Positions 22,285-34,111 of a stretch of DNA of 64,000 bases are shown here, in pieces. Source of the stretch: Selaginella moellendorffii (lineage: Eukaryota > Streptophyta > Lycopodiopsida > Selaginellales > Selaginellaceae); contig NW_003314330.1 of assembly GCF_000143415.4 (NCBI RefSeq), forward strand, positions 248,001 to 312,000. Direction: 5' to 3'. The notes below the pieces were generated by a model, which was given only the letters and a program-made list of their open reading frames with translations, was not told the DNA's origin and did no database searches. Made by a program: the position numbers and the translations under genes. Positions within the stretch are counted from its first letter, which is position 1. The number at the start of each line of letters is the position of its first letter.

Positions 22285-23100
22285 ATGGCGCCTCTCAAAG
22301 CGGTGGCTGTTCTTGCCGGGACTGGCGTGTCTGGAGTCGTGAGCTTCGTCGAGGACGGCGAAGGTGAGAGCAATTTCGGCGGAAAAGCCCTATTGATCTG
22401 CGAGTTTTGCAGGTACTACGGTGTCTGGAAAGATCACGGGCTTGGTTGCGGGCGAGCACGGCTTCCACGTCCACGCATTGGGCGATACCACGAACGGATG
22501 TTTGTCCACAGGTAGGGGTCGATAGCTGGGGAAAGATTTGAGCTTTGAGCTGAAAAAGCTTGTGATTTCTTGTCTAGGCGCTCATTTCAACCCAAATAAT
22601 CTGGAGCATGGGGATCCAAGCGATAAAATCCGGCACGCTGGCGATCTAGGGAATGTGACCGCAGGCCCCGATGGTAAGTTTCGTCCACTGTAGAGAGCTT
22701 TGATTCTGATTTTCTTCTTTTCAGGAGTTGCGGAGTTCGTCATCAAGGACAAGCAGGTACCTTATGCTTTTCATTTTTCCTTCACGAACTTCTCCTCCTT
22801 TTTCTGTTCGTTCTCGTGTTTTAGATTCCTCTAGCTGGGGCAAACTCGATTGTGGGCCGAGCCGTCGTCGTTCATGCGGATCGTGATGATCTTGGCAAAG
22901 GTTCTTTGATTTTGGTTTTCCACTGTTGGTCTTGATTGTTACCTTCTCGGAGTTTTCAGGTGGACACGAGCTGAGCAAGTCGACGGGAAACGCTGGTGGA
23001 CGTCTTGCTTGCGGTAAGCTTTTGTATACTTTGATAGAGTATCTCGCTTAAACTTCTTTCAACTCCCACAGGAGTGATCGGACTCCAGGCATCTGCCTGA
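22285..23100 (+). CDS. CSD: Copper/zinc superoxide dismutase
   Basis: Seven exons: 22285-22363, 22413-22511, 22578-22673, 22725-22756, 22825-22900, 22960-23013 and 23072-23100, all with GT-AG introns. The product is about 154 aa and dismutates superoxide to hydrogen peroxide and oxygen. Metal ligands are present: [15 protein letters not shown], the Zn loop [17 protein letters not shown], and [18 protein letters not shown]. The structural cysteines (NGC and LACGVIG) are kept. It starts directly with [10 protein letters not shown] and has no transit peptide, so it is probably cytosolic. ATG 22285 is the first in frame. The divergent neighbour is the ABCI17-like gene. Part of its 3' flank is repeated at about 25395-25480. 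Confidence 0.95.
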
Positions 23101-24049
23101 ACGCGAGCGACTTCCCGATCAATACTTCTACTCATATATAAAGAGTTTTTCTGACGAAAGAATAAGTGATTATTTTTTTTCTTTACAGTTCGAATGTGGT
23201 GATTGCTTGTACCTGGTCACTGGGGTATTCCAGGAGCGCTGAAGACCTCTCCGGTTTTGTTCGTCACAGGATTTATAGTTGGTTTCCATTCTAAGAATGC
23301 TTTTCCATGCTAAGAATGCTGTTGCTAAGCATTTGCTAAGAATGTAAGAACAATTGCTGAAGAACAATCCCAACATGGAGTGTTGCTAGAGGCTTGGTTT
23401 TGTACTTAGTACAGCTGTTATTCTTCACATACATTTCCAGAGTTCTATCTTGTTGACATTTTATTTCTTTAGAATTATTGAATAGGATTTAGAATTTCTT
23501 TTAATTAATAATAATAAAATTCATAATGTTTAGAAACTTTAATGTTCTAATAATATCATTGTAAAAAAAAATTTAAGATATTATAAAAGATCCAAGTTTT
23601 GCACATATTTTTCTATCATTTATAATCTCATATTTAGTAGATACTTAAAATATGCTCTATTGATATGTCTTTAAAATTAATAAACATTAAATTCTATAGT
23701 AACTTTTCAGAGAGAAATATTGTTTAAAATATAAAATTACATAACAAGTATAAATTTTTACTAAAAAACTAAAAGTTATAGTACTTTTCTCTTTTATTAA
23801 GTATTATTTGGGATCAAACATAAGCCTCACTCTTGTAAATTGCATCACCACTTGGACTCAAATATCTACGAGATGAGTAGACAAATCTCTATTGTTTTCA
23901 AGAAAATTGATCCCAATATTTATGATAAATAATGTATGTGACTATTTTTTATAATTATAAACTTTAGAAATATATTTTAAAACTTTATACAGGATTTACA
24001 TATAAACTTTTAAGTATTTATTTTTGAAAAAGTTTATATATCTATTAAG
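23101..24049. other. Intergenic, SOD 3' UTR then AT-rich sequence
   Basis: The first 100 bp (CTACTCATATATAAAGAG...GACGAAAGAATAAGTGATTAT) recur at 25400-25450 as part of the tandem duplication. The rest is AT-rich with no gene. Confidence 0.5.
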
Positions 24050-24933
24050 ATGAAAGTATTTTTAATCATAAAATTTTATATTTTAATTTATTTGCATGTG
24101 AAATCTATTTCAATGAAAATTACTTATGGTGGTAGATATAATATAACAAAAAAGAGTGTTATATTAAGTTTAAATAGTATAAAACCAATGATAAATAAAA
24201 TTCCTTCTATAGATATACCAAAAGATCAAAGTATGAAACTTGAATTTACACTTAAAGATGATATACAAGGACCTAAGGAATGTGTTAATCAACTTTTGGT
24301 TTATAGTACTAATAGAAAAATGATTGATTTAACTTGTAGTGCAAAAATTGATGAATATAAACAAGATAATGGTGATAATATGAAAATAGATTTACTATCA
24401 TTTGCATATTCACGTTTTACATTCATCATTTTTCAGAGTAATAGCTGGTTATTATTGTATTGAGTGTTTTGGAAAAGTATTTCATAATCATGGATCTGAA
24501 AGTATAGATAAGTATAATTTAGATAACTTACATGATTGTAGGATTTATTTAACAACACTAATTAGCAATATGCCTTTTAATGTTTTAAAAGCATCTGAAT
24601 TTTTAATATCTCCAAATAGTAAAGCCCATTTATATTTACATCATAATTGTGTTTTAATTTTATATATTAAAAATACTATAAGATGGTATAAAGGATCTAA
24701 ATACTTTCAAAATTGCAAATTTAAAATACAAATGGATGGAAATATTGTTTTATATTCTGAAAAAAAGATGTAATATGGTCCCCAAATATTTATTGTAAGA
24801 AAAATTACTGTAAGATTAAAATTCACTTCAAAATGATTGCAATTTAGTATTATATGAATCTCATCAAAAAACATTTTCTGAGCATCCTATATTAAGAGTG
24901 TTGTGGGCTTCAAATACAAACCCATGTGATTAG
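24050..24933 (+). pseudogene. Second lectin-like copy, frameshifted
   Basis: Paralogue of the gene at 20167: same hydrophobic N-terminus, same KITYGGRY start of the domain, and QMDGNIVLY in the lectin part. It is broken by a frame change near 24400-24420 that leads to a stop at 24463, a 1-bp loss near 24765 that makes TAA in the run after YSE, and a small deletion near 24815. The residual open pieces are 24050-24463 and about 24440-24773. The matching end is at TAG 24931-24933. Sequencing error cannot be excluded for a single indel, but three separate ones favour true decay. Confidence 0.8.
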
Positions 24934-25049
24934 TTTATAATTATTATTTGGTATTTGCATAAATTCTTTAGTTTGCTTTCTTTGTTTTTAAATGTAATAA
25001 GTTCAGGTTTATTTAACAATCATAATTTAACATAAAAAGAAAGCAGTTC

Positions 25050-25320
25050 ATACCATCCTCATGGTTTTCTCAATGACATTGGTCAAGAGTGGAGCTCCAT
25101 TTGCCAGAGTTTGAGCCAGCGAGCTTCATCACAGAAGCTCCATGGAGCTTCTGTCAGACGGACCATATCTCACATTATCAGTAACATAAAAGAAAAGGAA
25201 AAGAGAAAGTAACTATGATTGAATGATTGCTAACTAGAGAAGACTTGGTTGGAATTTTTACTTCAAGCTTGATGTCCAAGAAAATTAGCCTTATAGTAAG
25301 CTTGTCACAGGTCAAATGAG
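25050..25320 (-). pseudogene. Remnant of a second ABCI17-like copy
   Basis: Scattered blocks match the intact ABC gene in order: the TACCATCC..GGTTTTCTC..ATTGGTC.AGAGTGGA block (compare 21280-21340), TTTGCCAGAGT..GAGC.AGCGAG, and GACC/GGCCATATCTCACATT.TCAG followed by the AAAAG-rich intron 2 region. Presence of intron sequence shows DNA-level duplication, not retroposition. Large parts are deleted and it cannot encode an ATPase. Confidence 0.7.
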
Positions 25321-25394
25321 ATCCATCATTTAGCATTAAGCAGGGGACCATGGTTTGGATCGTCATATGTGAATAAGTAATTATAATTCAGCTT

Positions 25395-25480
25395 TAGTCA
25401 ATCTACTCATATATAAAGAATTGTGCTGGCGAAAGAATAAGTGATTATAATTTCTGAGCTTTACAGTTTGAATGTGATGA
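25395..25480. pseudogene. Duplicate of the SOD 3' flank
   Basis: CTACTCATATATAAAGAA..GAAAGAATAAGTGATTAT and then TTTACAGTT(T/C)GAATGTG match 23127-23200 downstream of the intact SOD gene. The SOD coding exons are absent from this copy. It marks the right edge of the tandem duplication. Confidence 0.6.
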
Positions 25481-25512
25481 GTAGTTTCCTTCTTTCTCAG
25501 TTTCTTCTTTTT

Positions 25513-28494
25513 TTAAGCTGCTGCTGCTGGCTGTATACTGCCTGGTAACGCATCTCGGCCATTTATCTCGTGCGATGTCACTGGGGTGTGACCTTCCACG
25601 AGATCCAAAGACCTCTCCGACGGTACGTGAAAGTCTCTCAGGATTTGCTCGTTCGCTAACCGAGCCGACTTGGTTTCCAGCACCACCAAGATGTGTCTTT
25701 CCAGCTCGAAACGCATGAATTCCTCTGTGCAGGCTGTGGTTTACCAATAAGTTTCAGTGATCAAAGGTAGAAACCACGAGGAACTTACAGTCGACCAATC
25801 TAGAGAACTGCCTCAAATTGCGAATTTTCTCCCCGTTGAAAGTCAGCACCTAAGATTCAAGGTTCTTAGTTTTGTCCAAACGAAGACAACACCAACGAGC
25901 CAACGCCTACCTCCACGTTCTGGAGATTTTCATAGCCTGCGTTGACAGGATGCGCCAGTACCTAGATAAAATGTTTTGACGTTTGTAGTTAAAAACTAAA
26001 AAATGTAGTGTTACCTGTGACATAACTATGACTTGCTGGTCTTCAAACTCCACCATGCCATTCCTCGCGATTTCTCTCAGCTTTCCCTGTTTGAAAGCAC
26101 ATCATTACGAGTAACTCGGCAATACATTACTTACCGATACTTCAGCTTCACCGAGGTCGCACTCCGACCTGGAAACAGCAGAAGTTTTTATTTTTTAAGC
26201 AGCTGCTTATACCGACGGAAGCTTACTCAAGGTAAGGAAAGCACAGTGGGACGAAGACGAGGCCCGCAACAATGAAATACGAAGGCATTTTAGATGCTAG
26301 GTGAACAGGAACCTGCACAGGACGAGTGAAGAGTACTGAAAGGTGTTAAGAAAGTTAGGTGCTCACCAGCCGAACAGGAGGTTTAAAAACTGTTTGGACT
26401 TTCAGTTCCTTCCCATCACGAAGAAGCTCTAATTCTGCTGTTTCGCCTGAGAATCTGCTAGCAAAACCTTGTAAAAAATGAGCAGCAAGGGAAAACGTAC
26501 AGACATACTTTTGAGTGACAAGAAACTCAAAATCGATTCGTTCCCCTGTCCGGAAAGAAACTGTTCCTTCGTTAGCTATAGGTACACCATCAAAACTTAA
26601 CAAAACATCGCCCTGTCAAAGAGAAAAGGTCAGAGTCCATTACAAATTACACATCACTTACAGCCTTCACGACGCTGGCAACGGGGGCAAGTGGCTCAAC
26701 TCTTCGAATAAGCACACCCTGAAACAAAGTTCAGATGCATATATACGGCCATCACATATACCTTCTGCCCACTTTTCATCTTTAACGAGGCTCGCATTGC
26801 TGAGTTTTCCAGCTTTTGCCACCAAACGGCTAATGATGGAAAGCCTGATTGCACCGAAAGAAAGTTTAGAACAATACTTTGAAAATGATGTACACTTGCC
26901 AGTGTATCTTCCGTTTTGTTCGAAGTCCTTCAAAAAATGAAATATTACAGCTGTGGGAATCACAAAACCAATGTTTTCTACATCCATATCCTTCAATGAC
27001 TGAAAAGTAAAACGAACTACGGTTGATTGCCACTCCACATAAAACAGAAAGAGAAACCTGAAAGGCGATTCCCACGCATTCACCCTCTTCGTTGAAGGCA
27101 GGACCTCCGCTGTTTCCTGGAAAACAATATAAACTTTAGAACCCTTACTTACAACCTCAAAGTTACCAGCATTGATGGCTGCGTCGATCTGGACCCCAAG
27201 TAGCTCAGATGCTCCATGTACATAAGACGTTACCTGAAAAGCCAGGCATTTTAACTTTTGATATAACTACCAAAACCTTCTTACTTCTATACGGGAAACC
27301 ACACCACTGGTCACTGATATGGTTTCACCACCCATTGGGTAGCCCACAACAATCACAGGATCCTAATATGCAGGTAGTCAGGAGATGGACTAAACTTTCA
27401 AAGGAACATTTGAAACCTGTAGCCTAGGCAAGCTTCCAAACTTTAAAGGCTCCACAGCTTCCCAAAACTCTTCGCTGTCAACCGTAAGGAGCGCCAAGTC
27501 GCAATCAGGGCCCTCAGCAAGAACCTGATGGAAAATGATCCCAATCGTTTTAAGAAAATTTAAGATGCGCACTCACCCTGGCAACAAACTTGGTATCGTC
27601 TCCACGCTTTTTTACTTGCACCTGTAAATTTTCAGTGAGAAGAGAAAACAATCAATTAGTAAGGCGTACTTGTGTGTGGTGCTCGACACAGTGTGCATTT
27701 GTCAGCAACCTTCGGCCAGATATGACGAAACCGCTGCAACAAGCAAACTATCAAAGTTAAGTTTTCCTTTCCAAGGTTTTCGGAGTACCTGCCAGTGCTC
27801 ATGAACTGCCGTTGCTTTTGCCAAGGAAGAGAATAATCTGGTTCAGAGTGAGTGCAGTACACCTGCGTAAGAGGAAGACTGCATGCTCAATTGTTATCCG
27901 CTGGGATGGCTTGGAGACGAATGAAAGAATAAAATGCCAGCACCTTTACAACGCCATCCAGACAGAGATTCTCTTCGATGTCGTCTTCGCCGTCATCGAG
28001 CTGTTAAAAAGATGCTCGTAAACTTTCGTGAAAGAAAGAAGAAATAAGAACACCGCAAACCTGGTAGAGATCTTCTAGCCAAACGCTCGTGTCTGAAGCC
28101 TCGAGAATGTCTAATCCTTTCTTTTCCCGCTCGTCATCTGAACCTTCGCTTTGGTCCTGCTCCACTTCGATAATGTTCTTCTTACGAGCCTCTACAACAA
28201 AAACTTTGGATGAACTCCTCTGGTTCAAGGAAAAAAAACCATGGTGAGTCATAGAAATAACAAGGGAAGGAAAGGTATCGTGAAACTTACAATGCGCTTA
28301 AGTCTAGTCCCATCCAATCTCGTTCCAGAGAAACCTGACGCCAAGCAATGCTTCCTCGCGCATTGCCTGTGACACAATCTACCGCTGCTGCTGCTGGCTC
28401 CCTGGCTCAACCTCAGCAGAGACGATGGAACAATAACCGGCAAACAAGCACGCACGGAATCCAATGCTGTGAAGGAAGCAGTCACGCAAGCCAT
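25513..28494 (-). CDS. DEG2: Chloroplast DEG2-type serine protease
   Basis: Multi-exon, from ATG 28494 to a stop at 25513, with short GT-AG introns. The N-terminus ([19 protein letters not shown]..., Ser/Arg-rich) looks like a plastid transit peptide. The catalytic triad is complete: His in [11 protein letters not shown] (about 27700), Asp in [17 protein letters not shown] (about 27500) and Ser in [20 protein letters not shown] (about 27090). Downstream are [11 protein letters not shown], a PDZ segment ([19 protein letters not shown]) and a divergent second PDZ-like segment ending in [10 protein letters not shown], as in Arabidopsis DEG2. DEG2 is an ATP-independent stromal protease associated with thylakoids and linked to photosystem damage turnover. 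Exact intron borders were not all worked out. Confidence 0.9.
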
Positions 28495-28830
28495 CCTTCC
28501 GTGAAATCCAGCTCAATCTCTGGAGCTCAGACGCTGGCGTGTGGAATCGCCATTGCGAATTCGATTCCTACGCACTTACAGCGAGAGGAGATTGGAAGCC
28601 GCCGCATTCCAGCCGCATTGCGCATTGCCGCCAAGCCCTAGGGGCTTGCAAGAGCGAAATAGAGAATATTCATATCCATTATTCTTCCAGCAAAGGTAGA
28701 AAATTTAATCTAACCTTTGGTATAAACATCACTTAACGAAACAATCTCCACCACAGGTACACGATCATGTACCGTGTTGCTTTGATTTTGTTTCTAGTTC
28801 TTTGTTCTTTACGTATACATACCTTTGGTT
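28495..28830. other. Intergenic, DEG2 upstream region and TauE/SafE 3' flank
   Basis: 336 bp between two genes on the same (minus) strand. It should contain the DEG2 promoter and 5' UTR. No clear motif is seen. Confidence 0.4.
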
Positions 28831-30903
28831 TCAATCTTCGCAAAGGCTGTGGAATCCCATGTATTCCCCTGCGATGTATCTTCTAATGTCCGCGAAGCCT
28901 CCAATGATTCCTGAAAATTGTTCGTGGCACAGTCAGTTTTTTGACAGTTTGATCGAGGATTTCCACAAACCCAGAATGATGGCACTTGATCCGATTATGG
29001 CCGCCAGGATAAAGATGATGAACGAAGTTCTTCCGTATCTCCGGATGAACAGTTTGGTTGCGTGGAGGCCAACCAACGCTGCGATGCCGCATAGCGTGGT
29101 GAAATATGCAGCTGCCAGTGAAAGGAGGTGGTGTTTCGTTAGAAGACGAGAACAAAGATTGTCGCGTACCAAATCTGACTGGAAGTCTTCCCAGAAGATA
29201 GAACTCTACAACGGACATGGATGAGGAGAAGACAACGATAAACGTCGTGGTTGCGGACGTAACCTGCGAAAAGAGAAAAGGAATCCAAGCTCTGGTAAGA
29301 CTCTCGAGTCTTTGGGAAAGTTGTCATACCTGTGGGATTATGCCGAGTTCCAGAAACAATGGCGCCAGTATCATCCCCCCTCCAATGCCTAGCAGCCCGC
29401 CAACGACACCGGCGAGTACCGCATAAAGAGGATACAAAAAGAGCTGCTCGCAAGTTGGACCCGAAGCTGGCTTTTCTTTCCCGAAATCTCCTCGTCTGTA
29501 AATCCTCCACACTCCAATTGCGGTTGCTCCGATTGAAACTGGGGCCTGTGTTTTCACAAGCAAAAGTTGAGAAAATGCCACAGAGAAAGATACTTACTTG
29601 GAGGACAGTCAGAATCCAATAAAGACGTCCACATGTCGCGGCACCAGACTACAAAATGAGACCAGTCATGCTCAATCATACACAAAAGAGAAATCAAGTA
29701 CCTTCAGCAATTGCAGAATGAGATAGACCGTCCACACAGTACAAAGGAGACAGATGTTGGCCCACTTGATCGAAGATGGTAAGCCTTCCTGCTTGAAAAA
29801 TATATCCACATCATCAGGACAACATTTTTTAACAGTGCGATGCTTACTGGAGCACATTGCTCGGACTTCGCTAGCAGACCCTGCTCCAAAGATGACGATG
29901 GCTCCGTCCGGGAATTTGAGACAAAACCTACACAGGCATGGGCAAGTTGTCATAAACAAATGAGTCGTGCGCTACCTTCTTCCCCGGTGTCACAACAGTG
30001 GGCCTAGCAACAGAAACACGACTTTGTTCATTTTTGTCTACGCCAAAAGAATAGGAGCAAACCTTTTGCTCAGATTCCGTGCTCCAGGTACATGCACCTT
30101 TGTTGAACGTTTTGAATGCCATACCTGCAAAAAACAACCAGTGGGAGCGGCTCATATTGTGCTTGCTCTAGAACGAAGCATGAAATAAAATCATGGAGGA
30201 AAGAAAAAAAGTCGTGCTTACCAGTAAGAACAGCGACGAGCAGAACTGTGAGGATCCAGTCCGGGAACATCACATTGCACATAACTCCGATGCTAATTCC
30301 CAGTAAAAGCATGGGCTGTATGAGAAGCGCAAGGTCGTAGTCTATGAGCGGCTTGTCAAGCACGGGATGCTTGGATGGTAAGTTGTAGAGAGCTGAAGCA
30401 ACAGCACCGCCCATAATCATCGCTGCACCAAGCAGCAAATGTAAAAAGGAAGAGACTTTCACCTTCGAACGAAGGATAGACAAGAACAAAAGGAAAACTC
30501 TACTCACATTTCGATAGAGCTGCCGAGGTCTTCACATCGAATCCAATCAAGAGCCGAAACAAGGGAACGAAGAGGCCGCCACCGCCGACGCCGGCCGCGT
30601 TTGCAAACATCGCTCCAAGAAACGCCACGACAGAGCCTAGTACCATTCTCCAGTTGAGAGAAAACGCCTTGCGACAGCCAAGGACGAGTCTGAGAGCTTC
30701 CATAGAAAAGCTGGATCGAAATGCGGTGAAATCGCGCTTACCGGCCAAGATCGCGAGGCAGGGAACATCGCTTCCAGCTTGTGCGCGGTATTCTCGACCC
30801 AGCTTGCCTCGGACGAGCGCTCCCGCTGCGCCGCCGCCGCCATCGCCACGAAATATAGCAGCGGCATCAAAGCCCCAAGCGCCCGCGGGCGCAGCGCCGC
30901 CAT
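28831..30903 (-). CDS. TauE/SafE-family (sulfite exporter-type) membrane transporter
   Basis: Multi-exon, ATG 30903 to TGA 28831-28833. The hydrophobic N-terminus (MPLLYFVAMAAAA) is a signal peptide. Two repeats of the family motif are present: GAMFANAAGVGGGGLFVPLF early and AGVVGGLLGIGGGMILAPLF late, each in a transmembrane region, separated by further membrane segments (IQPMLLLGISIGVMCNVMF, WILTVLLVAVLTG). The last exon reads GGFADIRRYIAGEYMGFHSLCED. Bacterial relatives export sulfite or other sulfonates; plant members are mostly uncharacterised, so the substrate is unknown. It is divergent from CCT3 across 273 bp. Confidence 0.85.
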
Positions 30904-31070
30904 GATCGATCCACTCGCAGCGATTGACGAACTAGGGATTGATCGATCGCGGGCGCTTTTCCTGGACAAGAAAACTCCAAGGAAACAATTGTGACACCCT
31001 CATTACATCAGTAATAGTTTATTTGATGACGTAAAGCATATTCATACGGAATATTCTTTAGGGCTAGCAG

Positions 31071-31117
31071 CCAAGAGAGTTTGCCCTAGGTTGCGCCAAG
31101 AGCGTTTGCCCTAGGTT
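31071..31117. promoter_or_regulatory. 22-bp direct repeat in the TauE/CCT3 divergent promoter
   Basis: CCAAGAG(A/C)GTTTGCCCTAGGTT occurs twice (31071-31092, 31096-31117), one mismatch, 25-bp spacing. Each copy contains a GCCCTAGG motif. It lies 60-100 bp upstream of the CCT3 ATG and could be core promoter or 5' UTR. Confidence 0.5.
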
Positions 31118-31176
31118 CTTTGCGAGGAGCTGCGCCGCGATCTTTTTGCAAGGTACTGTCTGGAGATCTAGCAGCA

Positions 31177-32847
31177 ATGCCGGCGCCAGTGCTGGTTCTC
31201 AATGAATCGACCAAGCGCGAGACGGGGAGCAAGGTCTACCACGCCAACATCCAGGCGTCCAAGGCCGTGGCGGACATCATCCGGACGACTCTGGGCCCAA
31301 GATCCATGCTCAAGATGCTGCTGGACGCCTCGGGGGGGATCGTGCTCACCAACGATGGAAATGCGATCCTCCGGGAGCTGGACGTGGCTCACCCGGCCGC
31401 CAAGATGATGCTGGAGCTCAGCCGGACGCAGGACGAGGAGGTGGGCGATGGCACCACCTCGGTCATCATCCTCGCCGGGGAGATGCTCTACGTCGCGGAG
31501 CCTTTCCTGGAGAAGCTCTTCCACCCCACCGTGATCTGCCGCGCCTTCGCCAAAGCTCTCGAGGACTCGCTGGCGGTGCTCGAACAGGTTGCGTTCCCGA
31601 TCGACGTGAGCGACCGGGAAATGCTGCTCAACATCGTCCGGAGCTGCATTGGGACCAAGTTCACGAGCCGGTTTGGAACTCTCATCGCGGACCTGGCCAT
31701 CGACTCGGTCAACATGGTGGCGATCGATCTCGGCAATGGTCTCAAGGAGATCGACGTGAAGAAGTACATCAAGGTGGAGAAGATCCCCGGCGGCCAGCTC
31801 GAGGAATCGAAAGTTCTCAAGGGCGTCATGTTTAACAAGGACGTGGTGGCTCCTGGCAAGATGCGACGACGCATCGTGAGCCCCCGGATCGTTCTCCTCG
31901 ACTGCCCGATCGAGTACAAGAAAGGCGAGAACATGACCAACGCGGAGCTGATGAACGAGGAGGACTGGAGCACGCTGCTCAAGCTGGAGGAGGAGTACAT
32001 CCAGACGATGTGCTCGCAGATCGTCAAGTTCAAGCCGGACGTGGTGATCACGGAGAAGGGCCTGAGCGATCTGGCGTCTCACTACTTCAGCAAGGCGGGA
32101 GTGAGCGCCATCAGGAGGATCCGAAAGACGGACAACAACAGGATCGCGCGGGCCTGCGGAGCCACCATTGTCAACCGGCCGGAAGAACTCCAGGAGAGCG
32201 ATGTTGGGACCGGGGCCGGGCTCTTCGAGGTCCAGAAGATTGGCGACGAGTTCTTCACCTTCATCACCGACTGCAAGGATCCAAAGGCGTGCACGATCCT
32301 TCTCCGTGGCGCGAGCAAGGACGTGCTCAACGAAGTGGAGAGGAACCTCCACGACGCGATGGGAGTCGCCAGGAACGTCATCCGGGACGCAAAGCTCCTC
32401 CCGGGCGGAGGAGCCACCGAGATGGTGGTGTCGGCCGCGCTCAAGAAGAAGGCGTCGTCCATCGAGGGCGTGGAGCAGTGGCCTTACAAGGCGGCGGCAC
32501 AGGCTTTCGAGGTGATCCCACGGACTTTGGCACAGAACTGCGGTGTCAACGTGATCCGGACGATGACGGCTCTCCAGGCCAAGCACGCCGACGAGAACAA
32601 CGCCAACGTCGGGATCGAGGGCCACACCGGGAAGATCACGGACATGAAAGAGGCAGGAGTTTGGGACTCGTTTGGTGTCAAGGCTCAGACGTTTAAGACG
32701 GCGATCGAGGCTGCTTGCATGCTTCTCAGGATTGACGACATTGTGAGTGGCATCAAGAAGAAACAGACTGGGCCGAAAGCCAAGACGCCAAAGACTCAGA
32801 TCGAGGATGACAAGGATGTGGATAGTGAGCAAGCTATTCCAGAGTGA
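31177..32847 (+). CDS. CCT3: T-complex chaperonin subunit gamma (CCT3)
   Basis: Single exon, 556 aa, close to the usual CCT3 length. It is one of eight subunits of the cytosolic TRiC/CCT ring that folds actin, tubulin and other proteins using ATP. Group II chaperonin signatures are present: TTLGPRSMLKMLLD, TNDGNAILRELDV, DEEVGDGTTSVIILAGEML (ATP site) and LLPGGGATEM. CCT3-like features include GENMTNAELMNEEDW and a C-terminal Lys-rich tail. ATG 31177 is the first in frame and fits the family N-terminus. It is intronless and GC-rich with strong third-position bias, which creates a long antisense open frame. A degraded fragment of a second copy lies at 35340-35470. Confidence 0.97.
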   Translation: MPAPVLVLNESTKRETGSKVYHANIQASKAVADIIRTTLGPRSMLKMLLDASGGIVLTNDGNAILRELDVAHPAAKMMLELSRTQDEEVGDGTTSVIILAGEMLYVAEPFLEKLFHPTVICRAFAKALEDSLAVLEQVAFPIDVSDREMLLNIVRSCIGTKFTSRFGTLIADLAIDSVNMVAIDLGNGLKEIDVKKYIKVEKIPGGQLEESKVLKGVMFNKDVVAPGKMRRRIVSPRIVLLDCPIEYKKGENMTNAELMNEEDWSTLLKLEEEYIQTMCSQIVKFKPDVVITEKGLSDLASHYFSKAGVSAIRRIRKTDNNRIARACGATIVNRPEELQESDVGTGAGLFEVQKIGDEFFTFITDCKDPKACTILLRGASKDVLNEVERNLHDAMGVARNVIRDAKLLPGGGATEMVVSAALKKKASSIEGVEQWPYKAAAQAFEVIPRTLAQNCGVNVIRTMTALQAKHADENNANVGIEGHTGKITDMKEAGVWDSFGVKAQTFKTAIEAACMLLRIDDIVSGIKKKQTGPKAKTPKTQIEDDKDVDSEQAIPE

Positions 32848-34111
32848 AAAGAAGTTTACGTAATTTTACTCTCTTTTTTTTTCATTTCTTTTTTTCCTTT
32901 TTCCCAGTTTCCAGTTTAGCTTGTGTTTAAAATCTTAAAATTACATGGCCTCCCAACAGACATTGCCTACCAGGTTGAGAAAGTATTTTTGATCCACGTA
33001 TTATCAATACAAGATTGCCTTCTGCAGGATCTCTTGCTGGATCTCTAGGGCAACATCGGGATCCATTCAGCTGTTCCACCACCATCTATGAAATTCACTA
33101 TCTGCACATACAGCAAGAATTAAGAATATTTCATGATATCCTTACCATTATTGTCTATACCAAGTGATTTGCCCAATATCCTTTTAGATCAAAGGTATAA
33201 GATGACTCCTAACAATTGCTCTAGCCATGCTGTGTATTTTCTTCTACCATACATTTTGTCATTCTAGCCTTAAACTTGCACATAGAATTTAACAAATTTT
33301 TACAATTAATTGTATGTTTAATTTCGATAAATTGTAAATTTAACATTTGAGTCCAAGAATTAAGAGAATAAACAACATACTTTGAGTTGAAAAGAATTTT
33401 TAAACATTGAAAGCATAAATATACATATATTACTTAGGATTCTTTCTCTTTTTGAAGTGTTGATATAAAGCTTAATCACCTTTGTCAAAAAAGCTCGTCT
33501 TAGGCAGAAAACACAATGTGGCTATTCACAGATTGAGCCAAATGAATTCGCAAAAGCAAGCACAATAGCACACCTTAGCCCATTTAAAACTGAACATTAT
33601 TTTGGCTAAAGCTGGCAATCTTGTTTACTGTCCCACTACCAAGCAATGCCCATTAGTTCAAAGACTTATCTTAAGTTTTTATGGAGATTGACACATGCAT
33701 TTGGAATGTGATCACCAGATTTGTTCAGAACTCTCTTTGCAGAGCCAGCACCTCAATGTGTATTTATATAGTTAAAATTAAGTTCATTTACTCCACGCCA
33801 CAACAGCTCCATTTAAAGATTGAGAGTGATCCCTATCCTCAGCAGGGATTTAAGATAGAGGGAACGAACAACAATTTCCCAATTTGATTCTTGCCTATAT
33901 GTGTAAAATTTCCTTATCATCTCACAACAGCAAATGGCAAGTGGCGTGAACAGCTTGGCGGAGACAAAACTTATTATGGTCCCAATCTGACAATTGTTAT
34001 TCGCTGGCTCCTCCTTATTATTAGATTCATTGTTTAAGGTGAACTGTGCGAATTCCATAATATAAAGAACCTTTCATACAATAGTTTCTAGTGAAAGGGC
34101 TAGTGAAAGAA
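32848..34111. other. Intergenic, CCT3 3' UTR and AT-rich spacer
   Basis: No gene supported. The T-rich run at 32868-32910 follows the CCT3 stop. The last 100 bp are presumably the terpene synthase promoter; no clear TATA box was assigned. Confidence 0.5.

Noticed and set aside
31168..32832. Antisense open frame of 554 codons opposite CCT3
   Set aside because: It mirrors the full CCT3 coding region, is His/Arg/Leu-biased with no domain, and is explained by strong G/C preference at third codon positions in CCT3.
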